Shown: positions 42,684 to 55,818, counted from the first letter of the stretch. The stretch is DNA of 62,646 bases from Methylobacterium pseudosasicola (GCF_900114535.1 NZ_FOTK01000037.1:1-62646); one strand, 5' to 3'. The notes: generated by a model not told the origin, from the sequence alone. Numbers and translations: made by a program.

Positions 42684-44006
42684 TTATCCGGCCGGCGCCT
42701 CCATGGGCCCGTGGCGGCGCGCCACCAGCACGCAGAGCAGCGCCACCGGCACGCCGATCAGGGAGGTGCCGACGAAGAACCACGTGAACCCGGTCTGCTC
42801 GATGACGAAGCCCGAGAACCCGGCGAGGATGCTGCCGGGCAGGGCGCAGAGCGAGGTCAGCAGGGCGTATTGGCTGGCCGCGTGCTCGGTGGCCGCGAGG
42901 CGGGACATGTAGGTGATCAGCACGATCGACGCGAAGGCGTAGGCGAAGCCGTCGATCCCCACCGTGACCGCGAAGGTCCAGAACGCCGCCCCACCATGGC
43001 CGCCGTGCCAGGCGAGGTAGGCCAACGCCAGATGCGATGCGGAGGCCACCACGGTGCCGATCAGCAGGCTCGCCATCATGCCGATCCGCGGGATGATGGC
43101 GCTCGCGAGAAACGTCCCGCCCAGGGTGATCCAGAAGCCGAACAGCTTGGTCACCGTGGCGATGTCGGTGTTGGTGTAGCCCAAAGTCTTGAACAGCGGG
43201 ATCGCCATGGCGTTCGAGACGTAGCCGGGCATCCGAAAGCCCGCCACCAGCGCCAGGACCGGCACCGCCAGGGGCCCGAGCCGGGCGAGCAGGTCGCGGA
43301 TCGGCGCCCAGACGGTCTCGACGAAGCCGGCAGCCGGGGGCGCCGTGGCGGCGGGGGGTTCGGGCGCCAGCAGCGCCGCCACCGTGCCGGGGGCGAGGAG
43401 CACGGCCATGCACAGATAGGCGGCGCGCCAGCCATAGGCATCCGACAGGTAGAGGGCGCCGGCCCCGGCCGCGAGGTTGCCGATCCGGAAGCCGATCTCG
43501 GCCCAGGACGACATCAGCGCCTGCCGCTCCGGGGGTGCCGCGGTGATGCGCCAGCCGTCGATCACCACGTCCTGGGTCGCACCCGCCACCCCGAGCGCCA
43601 GCGAGAAGGCCACCGTCCAGGCGAGCCAGTTCGCCGGATCGCCGAAGGCCACCCCGGCCAGCGCCAGCGCCACCAGGATCTGCGAGGCCACGATCCAGCC
43701 CCGCCGCCGCCCGAGCCAGCGCCCGAGCAGCGGCGCGTCGTACCGGTCGAGGAAGGGCGCCCAGAGGAACTTGAGCTTGTACGCGATGGTCAGCTCGCTC
43801 ATCAGCCCGATCGTCGCGAGCGGCACCTTGGCCTGGACCAGCCAGGCGGATTGCGTCGCGTAGACGAGCAGGAACGGGATGCCCTGCGCGAAGCCCAACC
43901 CCAGCATCGCCACGACCCGCCGGTCGGTGAACAGGGGCGTCAGGAAGGCGTGGTTTTCGGATCGTTCTGAGGCTGACGCGCCGGTGGCCTGCGCCGGGTT
44001 TGCCAT
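42684..44006 (-). CDS. AmpG-like MFS permease (muropeptide transporter)
   Basis: 440 residues, 12 to 14 membrane helices. AmpG-type motifs: LGFAQGIPFLLVYATQSAWL, GLMSELTIAYKLKFLWAPFLDRY, RRRGWIVASQI, and ATQDVVIDGWRI. AmpG imports anhydro-muropeptides for cell-wall recycling. It lies next to the DUF2778 wall enzyme on the same strand, 162 bases apart, a loose functional link. Confidence 0.9.
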   Translation of the reverse strand: MANPAQATGASASERSENHAFLTPLFTDRRVVAMLGLGFAQGIPFLLVYATQSAWLVQAKVPLATIGLMSELTIAYKLKFLWAPFLDRYDAPLLGRWLGRRRGWIVASQILVALALAGVAFGDPANWLAWTVAFSLALGVAGATQDVVIDGWRITAAPPERQALMSSWAEIGFRIGNLAAGAGALYLSDAYGWRAAYLCMAVLLAPGTVAALLAPEPPAATAPPAAGFVETVWAPIRDLLARLGPLAVPVLALVAGFRMPGYVSNAMAIPLFKTLGYTNTDIATVTKLFGFWITLGGTFLASAIIPRIGMMASLLIGTVVASASHLALAYLAWHGGHGGAAFWTFAVTVGIDGFAYAFASIVLITYMSRLAATEHAASQYALLTSLCALPGSILAGFSGFVIEQTGFTWFFVGTSLIGVPVALLCVLVARRHGPMEAPAG

Positions 44007-44072
44007 CTGCGCGTCTCCCTGGAAGTTACGAGGCCGGGCACCTAAACGGCACCCGACCCTGAAACAGAACCC

Positions 44073-47693
<3,621 letters not shown>

Positions 47694-47834
47694 CGGGTCT
47701 TTCGCGGGGAGTCCCGCCGGGCACAGGGAGGGCTGACGCGGGCCGGCGTTAGCCCATTGAGCCGTCGTGATAAAGCATCCCGGCGGCGGCGTTGGGGTGG
47801 CTGACGGTGCCCTATATGGCGGCTACGCTCCAGC

Positions 47835-48110
47835 ATGGAACGCGTGTTCAAGTGCGATTCGGGGAAGCAGGCGCTCTTGCCGGAGGCGCGGCACTTCGAC
47901 CTGTTGGATATGGCCGAGGTTTTCGCCGACGATGCGCGGCTCGATCTGCTGGACGATCGGCACGATTACGGCGAGGAACGCCACGTGACCATCGGCCCGG
48001 CGCTGGGCGGTATTTTCACCGTCGTCTACACTATGCGCGGACCGGTCACGTGGCTCATCACCGCTTGGCCCGCGAACAGGAAGGAGCGCGCACGCTATGG
48101 CGAACGCTGA
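47835..48110 (+). CDS. brnT: BrnT-family toxin
   Basis: 91 residues with the BrnT layout: an acidic LDMAEVFADDARLDLLDDRHDYGEERHVTIGPALGGIFTVVYTMRGPVTWLITAWPANRKERARYGE. BrnT toxins are ribonucleases in the RelE-like fold. The stop overlaps the next gene by 14 bases. Orientation is opposite to mfd and the genes beyond. Confidence 0.82.
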   Translation: MERVFKCDSGKQALLPEARHFDLLDMAEVFADDARLDLLDDRHDYGEERHVTIGPALGGIFTVVYTMRGPVTWLITAWPANRKERARYGER

Positions 48111-48441
48111 CACGATCACGTTCACGCGCCTGGCGGATGGAACGCTGCTGCAACGCCATCCCGATGGCGCGTTCAGGCCAGTGGTTGCCCAAAGCGACCG
48201 CGCGAAACTCGCGGCCCTGACAGACGAGGAGATCGAGCGCATGAGCGCGTGCGACCCCGATCATCCCGGGCTCGACGATGCCTTCTGGGAACGGACGGCA
48301 CGGCCCCCCGCTCAGGAGGCAGTCTCGATCACGCTCGACAGTGACGTACTGCAGTACTTCCGAAAAGCCGGCCGCGGTTATCAGGCCCGGATCAATACCG
48401 TGCTGCGGCACCATATGCAGGCGGCCGGGAAGGGGCGCTGA
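48097..48441 (+). CDS. brnA: BrnA-family antitoxin
   Basis: 114 residues. The ribbon-helix-helix C-terminus is evident: VSITLDSDVLQYFRKAGRGYQARINTVLRHHMQAAGKGR, with the GYQARINTVLR signature of BrnA. The N-terminal part should wrap the toxin. The gene overlaps brnT by 14 bases, and the pair presumably represses its own promoter. Confidence 0.85.
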   Translation: MANADTITFTRLADGTLLQRHPDGAFRPVVAQSDRAKLAALTDEEIERMSACDPDHPGLDDAFWERTARPPAQEAVSITLDSDVLQYFRKAGRGYQARINTVLRHHMQAAGKGR

Positions 48442-48450
48442 GCCCCAATC

Positions 48451-48681
48451 CTACGCGTCGGGCCCGACGATCTCGGCCAGCGCCGCCTCGACCCGCCCGC
48501 GAAAAAAGTCGGCGTTGGGCATGCCCTCGGTCATCGCGGCGGCCCGGCCGGTGGCCTGCCGCAGGATCTCGGAGCGCAGCGCCGGGTCGCTGCGCTCCAT
48601 CATCTCCAGCATGATGCGGACCACGAGCTCGGTGGCGATCGATCGGGCGGGATGGTCGTAGGTGGGCTTGGGTTCGTCCAT
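48451..48681 (-). CDS. Hypothetical protein, 76 residues
   Basis: Small helical protein: MDEPKPTYDHPARSIATELVVRIMLEMMERSDPALRSEILRQATGRAAAMTEGMPNADFFRGRVEAALAEIVGPDA. No membrane or signal segment. It follows sdhE on the same strand with 15 bases between, so probably the same transcript. Function unknown. Confidence 0.65.
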   Translation of the reverse strand: MDEPKPTYDHPARSIATELVVRIMLEMMERSDPALRSEILRQATGRAAAMTEGMPNADFFRGRVEAALAEIVGPDA

Positions 48682-48696
48682 CGCGGGCTTTCGCTC

Positions 48697-48993
48697 TCAG
48701 GAATGAATCGGCGCGTCGTGCCGGTGGAACGCCCGCACGCGCCGCCAGACCGACGTGTCGTAGTTCGACGGCGTCTCGGCCTCGCCGGTGAGCCACTTGA
48801 ACAGGTCGCGGTCCGGCACCTCGATCAGCGCCTCGAACTGGTCGAGCTCCGCCTCCGACAGGGTCCCGATCTCGGCATCGGCGAAGCGGCCCATGATCAG
48901 GTCCATCTCCCGGATGCCCCGGTGCCAGGACCGGTAGAGGAGGCGGCGGCGGCGCGGATCGAGATCGGCGCTGGTGCGGGTGGTGCCGGACAT
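48697..48993 (-). CDS. sdhE: SdhE (succinate dehydrogenase flavinylation factor)
   Basis: 98 residues. The SdhE/Sdh5 (DUF339) motif is RRRLLYRSWHRGIREMDLIMGRFAD, with the RGxxE residues needed for flavin attachment to SdhA, followed by FEALIEVPDRDLFKWLTG. It acts in the cytosol to help covalent FAD attachment. In many alphaproteobacteria sdhE sits with recG and mfd; here mfd is close but separated by the BrnT/BrnA pair. Confidence 0.9.
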   Translation of the reverse strand: MSGTTRTSADLDPRRRRLLYRSWHRGIREMDLIMGRFADAEIGTLSEAELDQFEALIEVPDRDLFKWLTGEAETPSNYDTSVWRRVRAFHRHDAPIHS

Positions 48994-49188
48994 TGTTTGG
49001 GACTTCCGGTCGGGGAGAGACGGGTGGACGGAGAAGATAGGCGGCGGGGCGCCCTGGATCCAGGATCCTGATCCGAACCAAGCCGCAACCGAAGGGCGAA
49101 CGACAAAAAGAAATTGCCTCCGGCGACCGCTCCGTTATCTCGGATCCGCGACGTCCCGGCGCAACGGGGCTTGAGCGGGAGTACGACG

Positions 49189-50166
49189 ATGCCGAAGGCG
49201 ATCCGGGTCTACGAGTACGGCGGCCCCGAGGTGATGCGGTTCGAGGACGTGCCCCTGGCCGAGCCCGGCCCCGGGCAGATCCGGGTCCGCCAAGCCGCCA
49301 TCGGCGTCAACTTCATCGACATCTACTTCCGCACCGGCGCCTACAAGTCGCCGCACCTGCCCTACACCCCGGGTAAGGAGGGCGCCGGCACCGTCTCGGC
49401 GGTGGGCGAGGGGGTGACGCAGTTCAAGCCCGGCGACCGGGTCGCCTACGGCTCGGTGCCGGATGGCTGCTACGCCGAGGAGGCGGTGATCCCGGCCGCC
49501 GCGGCGGTCCCGATCCCCGACGGCGTCGACGAGAAGACCGCCGCCGCCATGATGCTCAAGGGTCTGACCGTCGAGTACCTGCTGCACCGGACCTACGCGG
49601 TGAAGCCCGGCGACACGATCCTGTGGCAGGCCGCCGCCGGCGGCGTCGGCCTGATCGCCTGCCAATGGGCCAAGCATCTCGGCGCCACGGTGATCGGCAC
49701 CGCCGGCAGCCCCGAGAAGGCGGCGCTGGCCAAACAGAACGGCTGCGATCACGTCATCCTCTACCGCGAGGAGGATGTCGCCAAGCGGGTGCGCGAGTTG
49801 ACCGACGGCAAGGGCGTGCCTGTCGTCTATGACGGCGTCGGGCAGGCGACCCTGATGGGCTCCCTCGACAGCCTCGCGCCGCTCGGCCTGCTGGCGAGCT
49901 TCGGCTCGGCGTCGGGTGCGATCACCGGGCTCGACCTGGGGCTCCTCGCCCCGCGCGGCTCGCTCTACGTGACTCGACCGACGCTGGCGACCTTCTCGTC
50001 CAACCGCGCCACCCTGGAGGAGGCGGCCGCCCGCCTGTTCAAGGTGGTCGGCGACGGCGCCGTGAAGATCGCCGTCAACGCGACCTACCCGCTCGCCGAG
50101 GCGCAGCAGGTGCACCGGGACCTGGCCGGCCGGGAGACCACCGGCTCGATCGTGATGCTGCCTTAG
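49189..50166 (+). CDS. NADPH:quinone oxidoreductase
   Basis: 325 residues with GGGAG upstream of ATG at 49189. Zinc-free MDR fold: RQAAIGVNFIDIYFRTGAY (catalytic-domain hallmark), TPGKEGAGTVSAVGEGV, then the nucleotide site WQAAAGGVGLIACQWAKHLGATVIGTAG (AxxGGVG). Reduces quinones with NADPH. It lies 4 bases from the pncA start on the same strand, so the two may be co-transcribed. Confidence 0.92.
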   Translation: MPKAIRVYEYGGPEVMRFEDVPLAEPGPGQIRVRQAAIGVNFIDIYFRTGAYKSPHLPYTPGKEGAGTVSAVGEGVTQFKPGDRVAYGSVPDGCYAEEAVIPAAAAVPIPDGVDEKTAAAMMLKGLTVEYLLHRTYAVKPGDTILWQAAAGGVGLIACQWAKHLGATVIGTAGSPEKAALAKQNGCDHVILYREEDVAKRVRELTDGKGVPVVYDGVGQATLMGSLDSLAPLGLLASFGSASGAITGLDLGLLAPRGSLYVTRPTLATFSSNRATLEEAAARLFKVVGDGAVKIAVNATYPLAEAQQVHRDLAGRETTGSIVMLP

Positions 50167-50170
50167 CGTC

Positions 50171-50797
50171 ATGACGCCAGGCCCTGCCGACCTGCTCCTC
50201 GTCATCGACGTGCAGGTCGATTTCCTGCCGGGCGGGGCCCTCCCCGTCCCGGACGGCGACGCCGTGGTGGAGCCGGTCAACGCGCTCCAGTACCGCTTCC
50301 GGCACGTGGTGCTGATGCAGGACTGGCATCCGGCCGACCACGTCTCCTTCGCCGACACCCATCCGGGGCGTGCCCCGTTCGAGACCGTGGCGCTGCCCTA
50401 CGGGCCGCAGGTGCTGTGGCCCCGGCACTGCGTCCAGGGCAGCCCGGGGGCGGGTTTCGCGCCGGGGCTGGCCACCGACCGGGCGAGCCTGGTGGTCCGC
50501 AAGGGCCTGGATCCCCGGGTCGACAGCTACTCGGCCTTCTTGGAGGCCGACCGCACCACCCGCACCGGGCTCGCCGGGGCGCTCGCCGAGCGCGGCATCA
50601 CCCGCGTCGTCCTGTGCGGGCTCGCCACCGATTTCTGCGTGCTCTGGAGCGCGCTCGACGCCCGCGCGGCGGGCTTCGACGTGTGGGTGGCGGCGGATGC
50701 GGTGCGGGGGATCGACCTCAACGGGTCGGTCGCCGACGCGTGGTCCCGGATGGAGGCGGCCGGCGTGCGCCGGATCGAATCGGCCGCGATCGCCTGA
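50171..50797 (+). CDS. pncA: Nicotinamidase PncA
   Basis: 208 residues. LLLVIDVQVDFLPGG with the catalytic Asp13, QDWHPADHVSF for metal ligands, the Lys in VRKGLDPRVDSYSAF, and the active Cys in GLATDFCVLWSALDA. It converts nicotinamide to nicotinate in NAD salvage. Length matches E. coli and mycobacterial PncA. Confidence 0.94.
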   Translation: MTPGPADLLLVIDVQVDFLPGGALPVPDGDAVVEPVNALQYRFRHVVLMQDWHPADHVSFADTHPGRAPFETVALPYGPQVLWPRHCVQGSPGAGFAPGLATDRASLVVRKGLDPRVDSYSAFLEADRTTRTGLAGALAERGITRVVLCGLATDFCVLWSALDARAAGFDVWVAADAVRGIDLNGSVADAWSRMEAAGVRRIESAAIA

Positions 50798-50892
50798 CGG
50801 CCCCCGGGAGGCGAACTGCCGCATGCCGGTCGGGCGACCGCCCGGGGCCCGACGCGTTGGCCCGGCTCCGAGACCCGATCAGGAGTCAGGCG

Positions 50893-51093
50893 ATGTCATC
50901 CAAGCACCCGAAGACCGAGACCCCGACCGATGCCGATCTCAAGGGCAATCCCGGAATCGGCACGTCCAAGGGCATGAGCGGCGCCGACCCCGAAGACTTG
51001 GAGGCCGATTCGACCTTCGAGGGCGACGTCGAGAACGAGACCAAGCCGGACGGCGGCATCGACCCGAACCACCGCCCGCGCAAGAACGCCTGA
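50893..51093 (+). CDS. Small acidic hydrophilic protein, 66 residues
   Basis: AGGAG stands before the ATG. The sequence is rich in Asp, Glu, Pro, Gly and Lys, lacks hydrophobic stretches and looks disordered (KGNPGIGTSKGMSGADPED). This composition recalls stress-type hydrophilins, but no family is assigned. Confidence 0.6.
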   Translation: MSSKHPKTETPTDADLKGNPGIGTSKGMSGADPEDLEADSTFEGDVENETKPDGGIDPNHRPRKNA

Positions 51094-51117
51094 TACGAAA
51101 TCCCGGGCCGATCCGCG

Positions 51118-51351
51118 TCAGCGGGCGCGGATCGGCGCCTTCGGCCGCTGCGGCGCGGCGGCCGGCCCGTCGACGAAGCCGAAGCCGGGGCTGCCCGACG
51201 ACACGTAGAGTTGCGCGGGGCTCGCGGTGTAGCCCCGCAAGAGGGCCGCGTTGGCGGCGCTGAAGCCGGTGGTGCTGTCGGCGCGGGTGGCGCCCGCCGG
51301 GACGCTCAGCAGTAGAGCGGCGGCCAGGGTTAACGAGATGGGCTTCGACAT
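51118..51351 (-). CDS. Small secreted protein, 77 residues
   Basis: Signal peptide MSKPISLTLAAALLLSVPAGATRAD followed by about 50 residues ending in a basic Arg/Pro tail. Mature part: TGFSAANAALLRGYTASPAQLYVSSGSPGFGFVDG. No family recognised. Start at 51351 is preferred over a longer frame without export signal. Confidence 0.5.
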   Translation of the reverse strand: MSKPISLTLAAALLLSVPAGATRADSTTGFSAANAALLRGYTASPAQLYVSSGSPGFGFVDGPAAAPQRPKAPIRAR

Positions 51352-51492
51352 GGGGCGGATCCTTCGGTTCGTGCGGTGTCCGGGCAATCCCGGGCCACAC
51401 CGGATGGCTCCTATCTGTGGTTGATGAGTCGCACCCGACGTGTGGCGCCGCACAAGTCACGCGGCAGCGCAGCATGGGACCGTCGCGACGGA

Positions 51493-52575
51493 TCAGAGCC
51501 CCAGCCCCAGTTGCAGCGGCTCTTCCTTCTCCCCTTGCTCGAAGCCCGAGAGCGCGATTCCGATCAGCCGGGCGCTGCGCCGGAGGGGGAACAGGCCGGA
51601 GAGCAGATCCAGGCCGATCCGCTCCAGGGCGACCCGGTCGGCCACCGGAGCGGAGAGCGACCTTGCCCGGGTGACTTGGGCAAAATCGGAAAATTTGAGC
51701 TTCAGGGTCACGGTCCGGGCGCGCATCCCCTTGGCGTCGGCCCCGGCCCAGACCTTGTCGAACAGGGGCGCGAGCCGCGCCGCCAGGATATCGTAGGCGG
51801 CGGTGTCCTCCGAAAAGGTGGTCTCCGCCCCGATCGACTTGCGCACCCGGTGGGCGCGCACCGGCCGCTCGTCGAACCCGCGGGCGACCGCGTGGTAATA
51901 GGCCCCGGCCGACCCGAAGGTCTCGCGCAGGCGCTCCAGATCCCATGCGCGCAGATCGGCCCCGGTCTCGATGCCGAGCCGCTTCATCTTCGCCTCGGTG
52001 ACCGGGCCGACCCCATGGAACCGGCCGATCGGCAGGGCGGCGACGAAATCCGGCCCCATGGATGGGGTGATGACGAACAGCGCGTCGGGCTTCCGGTAGT
52101 CGGAGGCGACCTTGGCCAAAAACTTGTTGTACGAGACCCCCGCCGAGGCGACGAGGCCGGTACGCTCCAGGATCTCGGCCCGGATCGCCTTGGCGACGGC
52201 GGTCGCGGTCGGCAGGCCCAGAAGATTCTCGGTGACGTCGAGATAGGCCTCGTCCAGGGCCACCGGCTCGATCACCGGCGTGTGCCGGGCGAACACCGCC
52301 CGGATCTCCTCGGAGACGGCCCGGTAGACCTCGAAGCGCGGCTTCACGAACAGCAGATCCGGACAGAGCCGCCGGGCGGTGGCCGACGGCATGGCCGAGC
52401 GCACGCCGAACCGCCGCGCCTCGTAGCTCGCGGCCATCACCACGCCGCGCTCCCGGGAGCCGCCAACGGCCAGCGGCAGCCCGCGCAAGGACGGTTCATC
52501 CCGCTCCTCCACGGAGGCATAGAACGCGTCCATGTCGATATGGATGATTTTTCGGAGGGCGACCTCCGGATCCAT
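51493..52575 (-). CDS. dinB: DNA polymerase IV (DinB)
   Basis: 360 residues. Y-family palm motif IIHIDMDAFYASVE has the first metal Asps; ALDEAYLDVTE gives the second acidic pair. VSYNKFLAKVASDYRKPDALFVI is the fingers/palm joint, and the little-finger domain ends the protein with a QLGLGL clamp-binding-like C-terminus. It performs error-prone lesion bypass. A LexA box is 25 bases upstream, so it should be SOS-induced. Confidence 0.95.
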   Translation of the reverse strand: MDPEVALRKIIHIDMDAFYASVEERDEPSLRGLPLAVGGSRERGVVMAASYEARRFGVRSAMPSATARRLCPDLLFVKPRFEVYRAVSEEIRAVFARHTPVIEPVALDEAYLDVTENLLGLPTATAVAKAIRAEILERTGLVASAGVSYNKFLAKVASDYRKPDALFVITPSMGPDFVAALPIGRFHGVGPVTEAKMKRLGIETGADLRAWDLERLRETFGSAGAYYHAVARGFDERPVRAHRVRKSIGAETTFSEDTAAYDILAARLAPLFDKVWAGADAKGMRARTVTLKLKFSDFAQVTRARSLSAPVADRVALERIGLDLLSGLFPLRRSARLIGIALSGFEQGEKEEPLQLGLGL

Positions 52576-52599
52576 CGCCGCCTCGGGGGCTCGGCTTAA

Positions 52600-52614
52600 G
52601 TTCCTGATATGTTC
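52600..52614. promoter_or_regulatory. LexA (SOS) box upstream of dinB
   Basis: GTTCCTGATATGTTC on the plus strand, i.e. GTTC-N7-GTTC, the alphaproteobacterial LexA operator. It lies 25 bases ahead of the dinB start on the minus strand, a position that would block transcription. Confidence 0.85.
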
Positions 52615-52693
52615 CTAAGAATCAGGATCGGCTGCCCGGGTCAACCGATCCGGCAACGCAGCGCACAGGGGATCGGGCGAAGTCCCAAAAAAA

Positions 52694-54046
52694 TCAGGTC
52701 ACGCTGCCGTAGAGGTCGTAGGCCTCGGCCCGGTCGACCTTCACGGTGACGATCTCGCCGGGCCGCACCGGGCGCCGGAAGGCGGCGTGGACGGTGCCGT
52801 CGATCTCCGGGGCGTCGGCCTTGGACCGGCCCTTGGCGATCCCGCCATCGACGGAATCGACGATCATGGCCAGCCGCTTGCCGACCTTGGCTCGCTGGAG
52901 CCGGAGCGAGATCGCGTTCTGCGTCTCCATGAACCGGCGCTTGCGTTCGGCCTTCAGCTCCGGCGGCACGAGGTCGCCCAGCGCGTTGGCGGTGGCGCCG
53001 GCCACCGGCTCGTATTCGAAGCAACCGACGCGATCGAGCTTGGCCTCCTGCAGCCAGGCCAGCAGCTCCTCGAACTCGGCTTCGGTCTCACCCGGGAAGC
53101 CGACGATGAAGGTCGAGCGGATCGCGAGATCCGGGCAGGTCTGCCGCCAGCTGCGGATCCGGTCGAGCTGGCGCTCCTGGTTGCCGGGCCGGCGCATGCG
53201 CTTGAGCACGGAGGGGCTTGCGTGCTGGAGCGGCATGTCGAGATAGGGAAGCACTTTGCCCTCGGCCATCAGCGGGATGACCTCGTCCACGTGCGGGTAG
53301 GGGTAGACGTAGTGCAGCCGCACCCAGGCCCCGAGCTCGCCGAGCTCTTTGGTCAGGTCGTAGAATTTCGCCCGCACGCTCCGGTCGCGCCACGGGCTCT
53401 CACTGTAGCGGACATCGACGCCGTAGGCGCTGGTATCCTGCGAGACGACCAGCAACTCCTTCACGCCGGCTTTGACCAGTTTTTCCGCCTCGCGCAGCAC
53501 GTCGCCGGCCGGGCGGCTGACGAGGTTCCCGCGCAAGGACGGGATGATGCAGAAGCTGCAGCGGTTGCTGCACCCTTCCGAGATCTTCAGGTAGGCGTAA
53601 TGGCGCGGGGTGAGCTTGATCCCCTGCGGCGGCACCAGATCGAGGAACGGGTCGTGGGCCGGGGGCACCGCCTCGTGGACCGCCGCCACCACGGATTCGT
53701 AGGCCTGCGGCCCGGTGACCGCGAGCAGGTCCGGATATTTTTCGCGGATCTCCTCGGGCTGCGCGCCCATGCAGCCGGTGACGATCACCCGGCCGTTCTC
53801 GGCCATGGCCTCGCCGATCGCCGAGAGCGATTCCGCCTTCGCCGAATCCAGGAACCCGCAGGTGTTGACGATCACCACATCCGCCCCGTCATGGCGGCGG
53901 GCCAGCTCGTAGCCCTCGGCGCGCAGATGCGTGAGGATCCGCTCGGAATCGACCAGCGCCTTGGGGCAGCCCAGCGACACGAACGAGATCTTTGGGGCGG
54001 CCCCGGGGGTAGCTCCCTGAGGTGCGGGCGTGGCGGTTGCGGTCAT
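52694..54046 (-). CDS. rimO: Ribosomal protein S12 methylthiotransferase RimO
   Basis: 450 residues. N-terminal UPF0004 domain (about 20-130) with three conserved Cys for the auxiliary 4Fe-4S cluster (FVSLGCPKALVDSE, VNTCGFLDSA, TGCMGAQ). Radical SAM core CSNRCSFCIIPSLRGN carries CxxxCxxC. The C-terminal TRAM domain follows. It methylthiolates an Asp in ribosomal protein S12. Its 3' end lies 119 bases from the divergent side of dinB, with the LexA box between. Confidence 0.95.
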   Translation of the reverse strand: MTATATPAPQGATPGAAPKISFVSLGCPKALVDSERILTHLRAEGYELARRHDGADVVIVNTCGFLDSAKAESLSAIGEAMAENGRVIVTGCMGAQPEEIREKYPDLLAVTGPQAYESVVAAVHEAVPPAHDPFLDLVPPQGIKLTPRHYAYLKISEGCSNRCSFCIIPSLRGNLVSRPAGDVLREAEKLVKAGVKELLVVSQDTSAYGVDVRYSESPWRDRSVRAKFYDLTKELGELGAWVRLHYVYPYPHVDEVIPLMAEGKVLPYLDMPLQHASPSVLKRMRRPGNQERQLDRIRSWRQTCPDLAIRSTFIVGFPGETEAEFEELLAWLQEAKLDRVGCFEYEPVAGATANALGDLVPPELKAERKRRFMETQNAISLRLQRAKVGKRLAMIVDSVDGGIAKGRSKADAPEIDGTVHAAFRRPVRPGEIVTVKVDRAEAYDLYGSVT

Positions 54047-54426
54047 GGTGGCATTCGGAAGACGGGGCGGACGCCACCCTCGCGTGCGGCCGGTGGATCA
54101 GGTCGCACGGAGCGCGAGGAGTGGCGTTCGGGATCGCGCCCCTATAGCGGTTCTAACGCGCTCGCGCGAGACCGGCCGCCGCAGGGGTGACCGGCCCAAG
54201 GCGAGAGGCTGGCGCCAAGATCGAAGCTTGGCTGTTTGCAGGGCTTTGCCGGCGGCTCCTGAGATCCCACATCAGGATCTGCCGGCCTTCTCCCAAGCCC
54301 GGGACGGGTCCCGACCGCCCTTGATGGGCGCGGCCTTGCGCGGAACTGCCGCTTTCCCCGCGGCATCGCCTGTGCGACGGCAGCGCGCGGGGCGCGTGCC
54401 CTCAGGACATCAGCCCGAACCCGGTC
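54047..54426. other. Intergenic region between rimO and pabB
   Basis: About 380 bases between divergent genes. No gene, convincing promoter or repeat was identified. Confidence 0.4.
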
Positions 54427-55818
54427 ATGTGGACCCAAGAGATCTGGACCCGAGAGATCCCCTTCATCGATCCCGTCGCGGCGGCCGCCCGGCTGCGGCC
54501 CCTGCCGGATCTCGCCTTCCTCGACAGCGCCATGCGGCACGACGCGCTGGGGCGGCACTCGATCGTGGCCGCCGATCCGTTCGCGCGCTTCCGCTTCCGG
54601 GACGGGCGCGCGACGCTGGACGGACGCCCGGTCCCGGGCGGGCCGTTCGCGGCCTTGCGGGCCTGCCTGGCGCCCTACCGGGTCGAGCCGGATCCGGACA
54701 ATCCATTCCCGGGTGGCGCCATCGGCTACCTCGCCTACGATCTCGGGGCGCAGCTCGAGCGGGTCGCGGCCCCTTCCCGGCGGGCGGGGCTGACCGACGA
54801 TAGCGCGTTCAATCTCTACGACACGGTGCTGGTGATCGATCACGCCGCTGGCACCGCCCGGTTGGTCGCCACGGGATTTCCCGAGACCGAGCCGGCAGCC
54901 CGGCAGGCACGGGCCGAGGCGCGGCTCGCCGCCTTCGCCGACCGGCTCGGGGCGGAGACGGCACCAGTAGACTCGCCACGTCAACTCATAAAAAAACTCG
55001 CGTGGCGCTCGAACTTCGACCGGCAAAGCTATGAGCAAGCTGTCGAAAAGGTCCGTGCCTATATCCGGGCCGGCGACATCTACCAGGCCAACATCGCCCA
55101 GCGCTTCAGCGCCGACCTGCCGGCGGGCTTCGACCCGTTCGCGCTCTATCGGCGCCTGCGCGCCACCAACCCGGCGACCTTCGGGGCCTATCTAGAGTTG
55201 GAGGGGCTGAGCATCGCCTCGTCCTCGCCCGAGCGCTTCATCCGGCTCGACGGCCGCCACGTCGAGACCCGGCCGATCAAGGGCACCGCCCGCCGGCTCG
55301 ACGACCCGGCGGCCGACCGGGCTGCCGCCGAGGCGCTCCTGGCCTCGGTCAAGGAGCGGGCCGAGAACGTCATGATCGTCGACCTGCTGCGCAACGACCT
55401 GTCCCGGGTCTGCAAGCCGGGCAGCGTCGCCGTGCCGACCCTGTGCGGGCTGGAGACCTACGCCAACGTCCACCATCTCGTTTCCGTGGTGACCGGGACG
55501 TTGCGCGACGGGCTCGACGCCCTCGACCTCCTGGAGGGGACGTTCCCCGGGGGCTCGATCACCGGGGCCCCGAAAATCCGCGCCATGGACATCATCACCG
55601 AGATCGAGGGCGATGCCCGGGAGCTCTATTGCGGCGCCATCGGCCGGATCGGCTTCGACGGCGCGCTCGACACCTCGATCGCGATCCGCACCGTGTTCAT
55701 GGACGACCGGCAAGCCGTGCTTCAGGCCGGCGGCGGCGTAACCCTGCTGTCGGAGCCTGGCCCGGAATACGACGAGACCCTGGCCAAGGCCGCCCGGGTG
55801 TTCGAGGCCTTCGCATGA
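54427..55818 (+). CDS. pabB: Aminodeoxychorismate synthase component I (PabB)
   Basis: 463 residues. The chorismate-binding core is at about 205-460, with TRPIKGTARR (the PIKGT motif, whose Lys is the catalytic nucleophile that distinguishes PabB from TrpE) and LLRNDLSRVCKPGSV, FPGGSITGAPKIRAMDII, and GGGVTLLSEPGPEYDET. It converts chorismate plus ammonia into 4-amino-4-deoxychorismate. Stop and next start overlap (ATGA). Confidence 0.95.
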   Translation: MWTQEIWTREIPFIDPVAAAARLRPLPDLAFLDSAMRHDALGRHSIVAADPFARFRFRDGRATLDGRPVPGGPFAALRACLAPYRVEPDPDNPFPGGAIGYLAYDLGAQLERVAAPSRRAGLTDDSAFNLYDTVLVIDHAAGTARLVATGFPETEPAARQARAEARLAAFADRLGAETAPVDSPRQLIKKLAWRSNFDRQSYEQAVEKVRAYIRAGDIYQANIAQRFSADLPAGFDPFALYRRLRATNPATFGAYLELEGLSIASSSPERFIRLDGRHVETRPIKGTARRLDDPAADRAAAEALLASVKERAENVMIVDLLRNDLSRVCKPGSVAVPTLCGLETYANVHHLVSVVTGTLRDGLDALDLLEGTFPGGSITGAPKIRAMDIITEIEGDARELYCGAIGRIGFDGALDTSIAIRTVFMDDRQAVLQAGGGVTLLSEPGPEYDETLAKAARVFEAFA

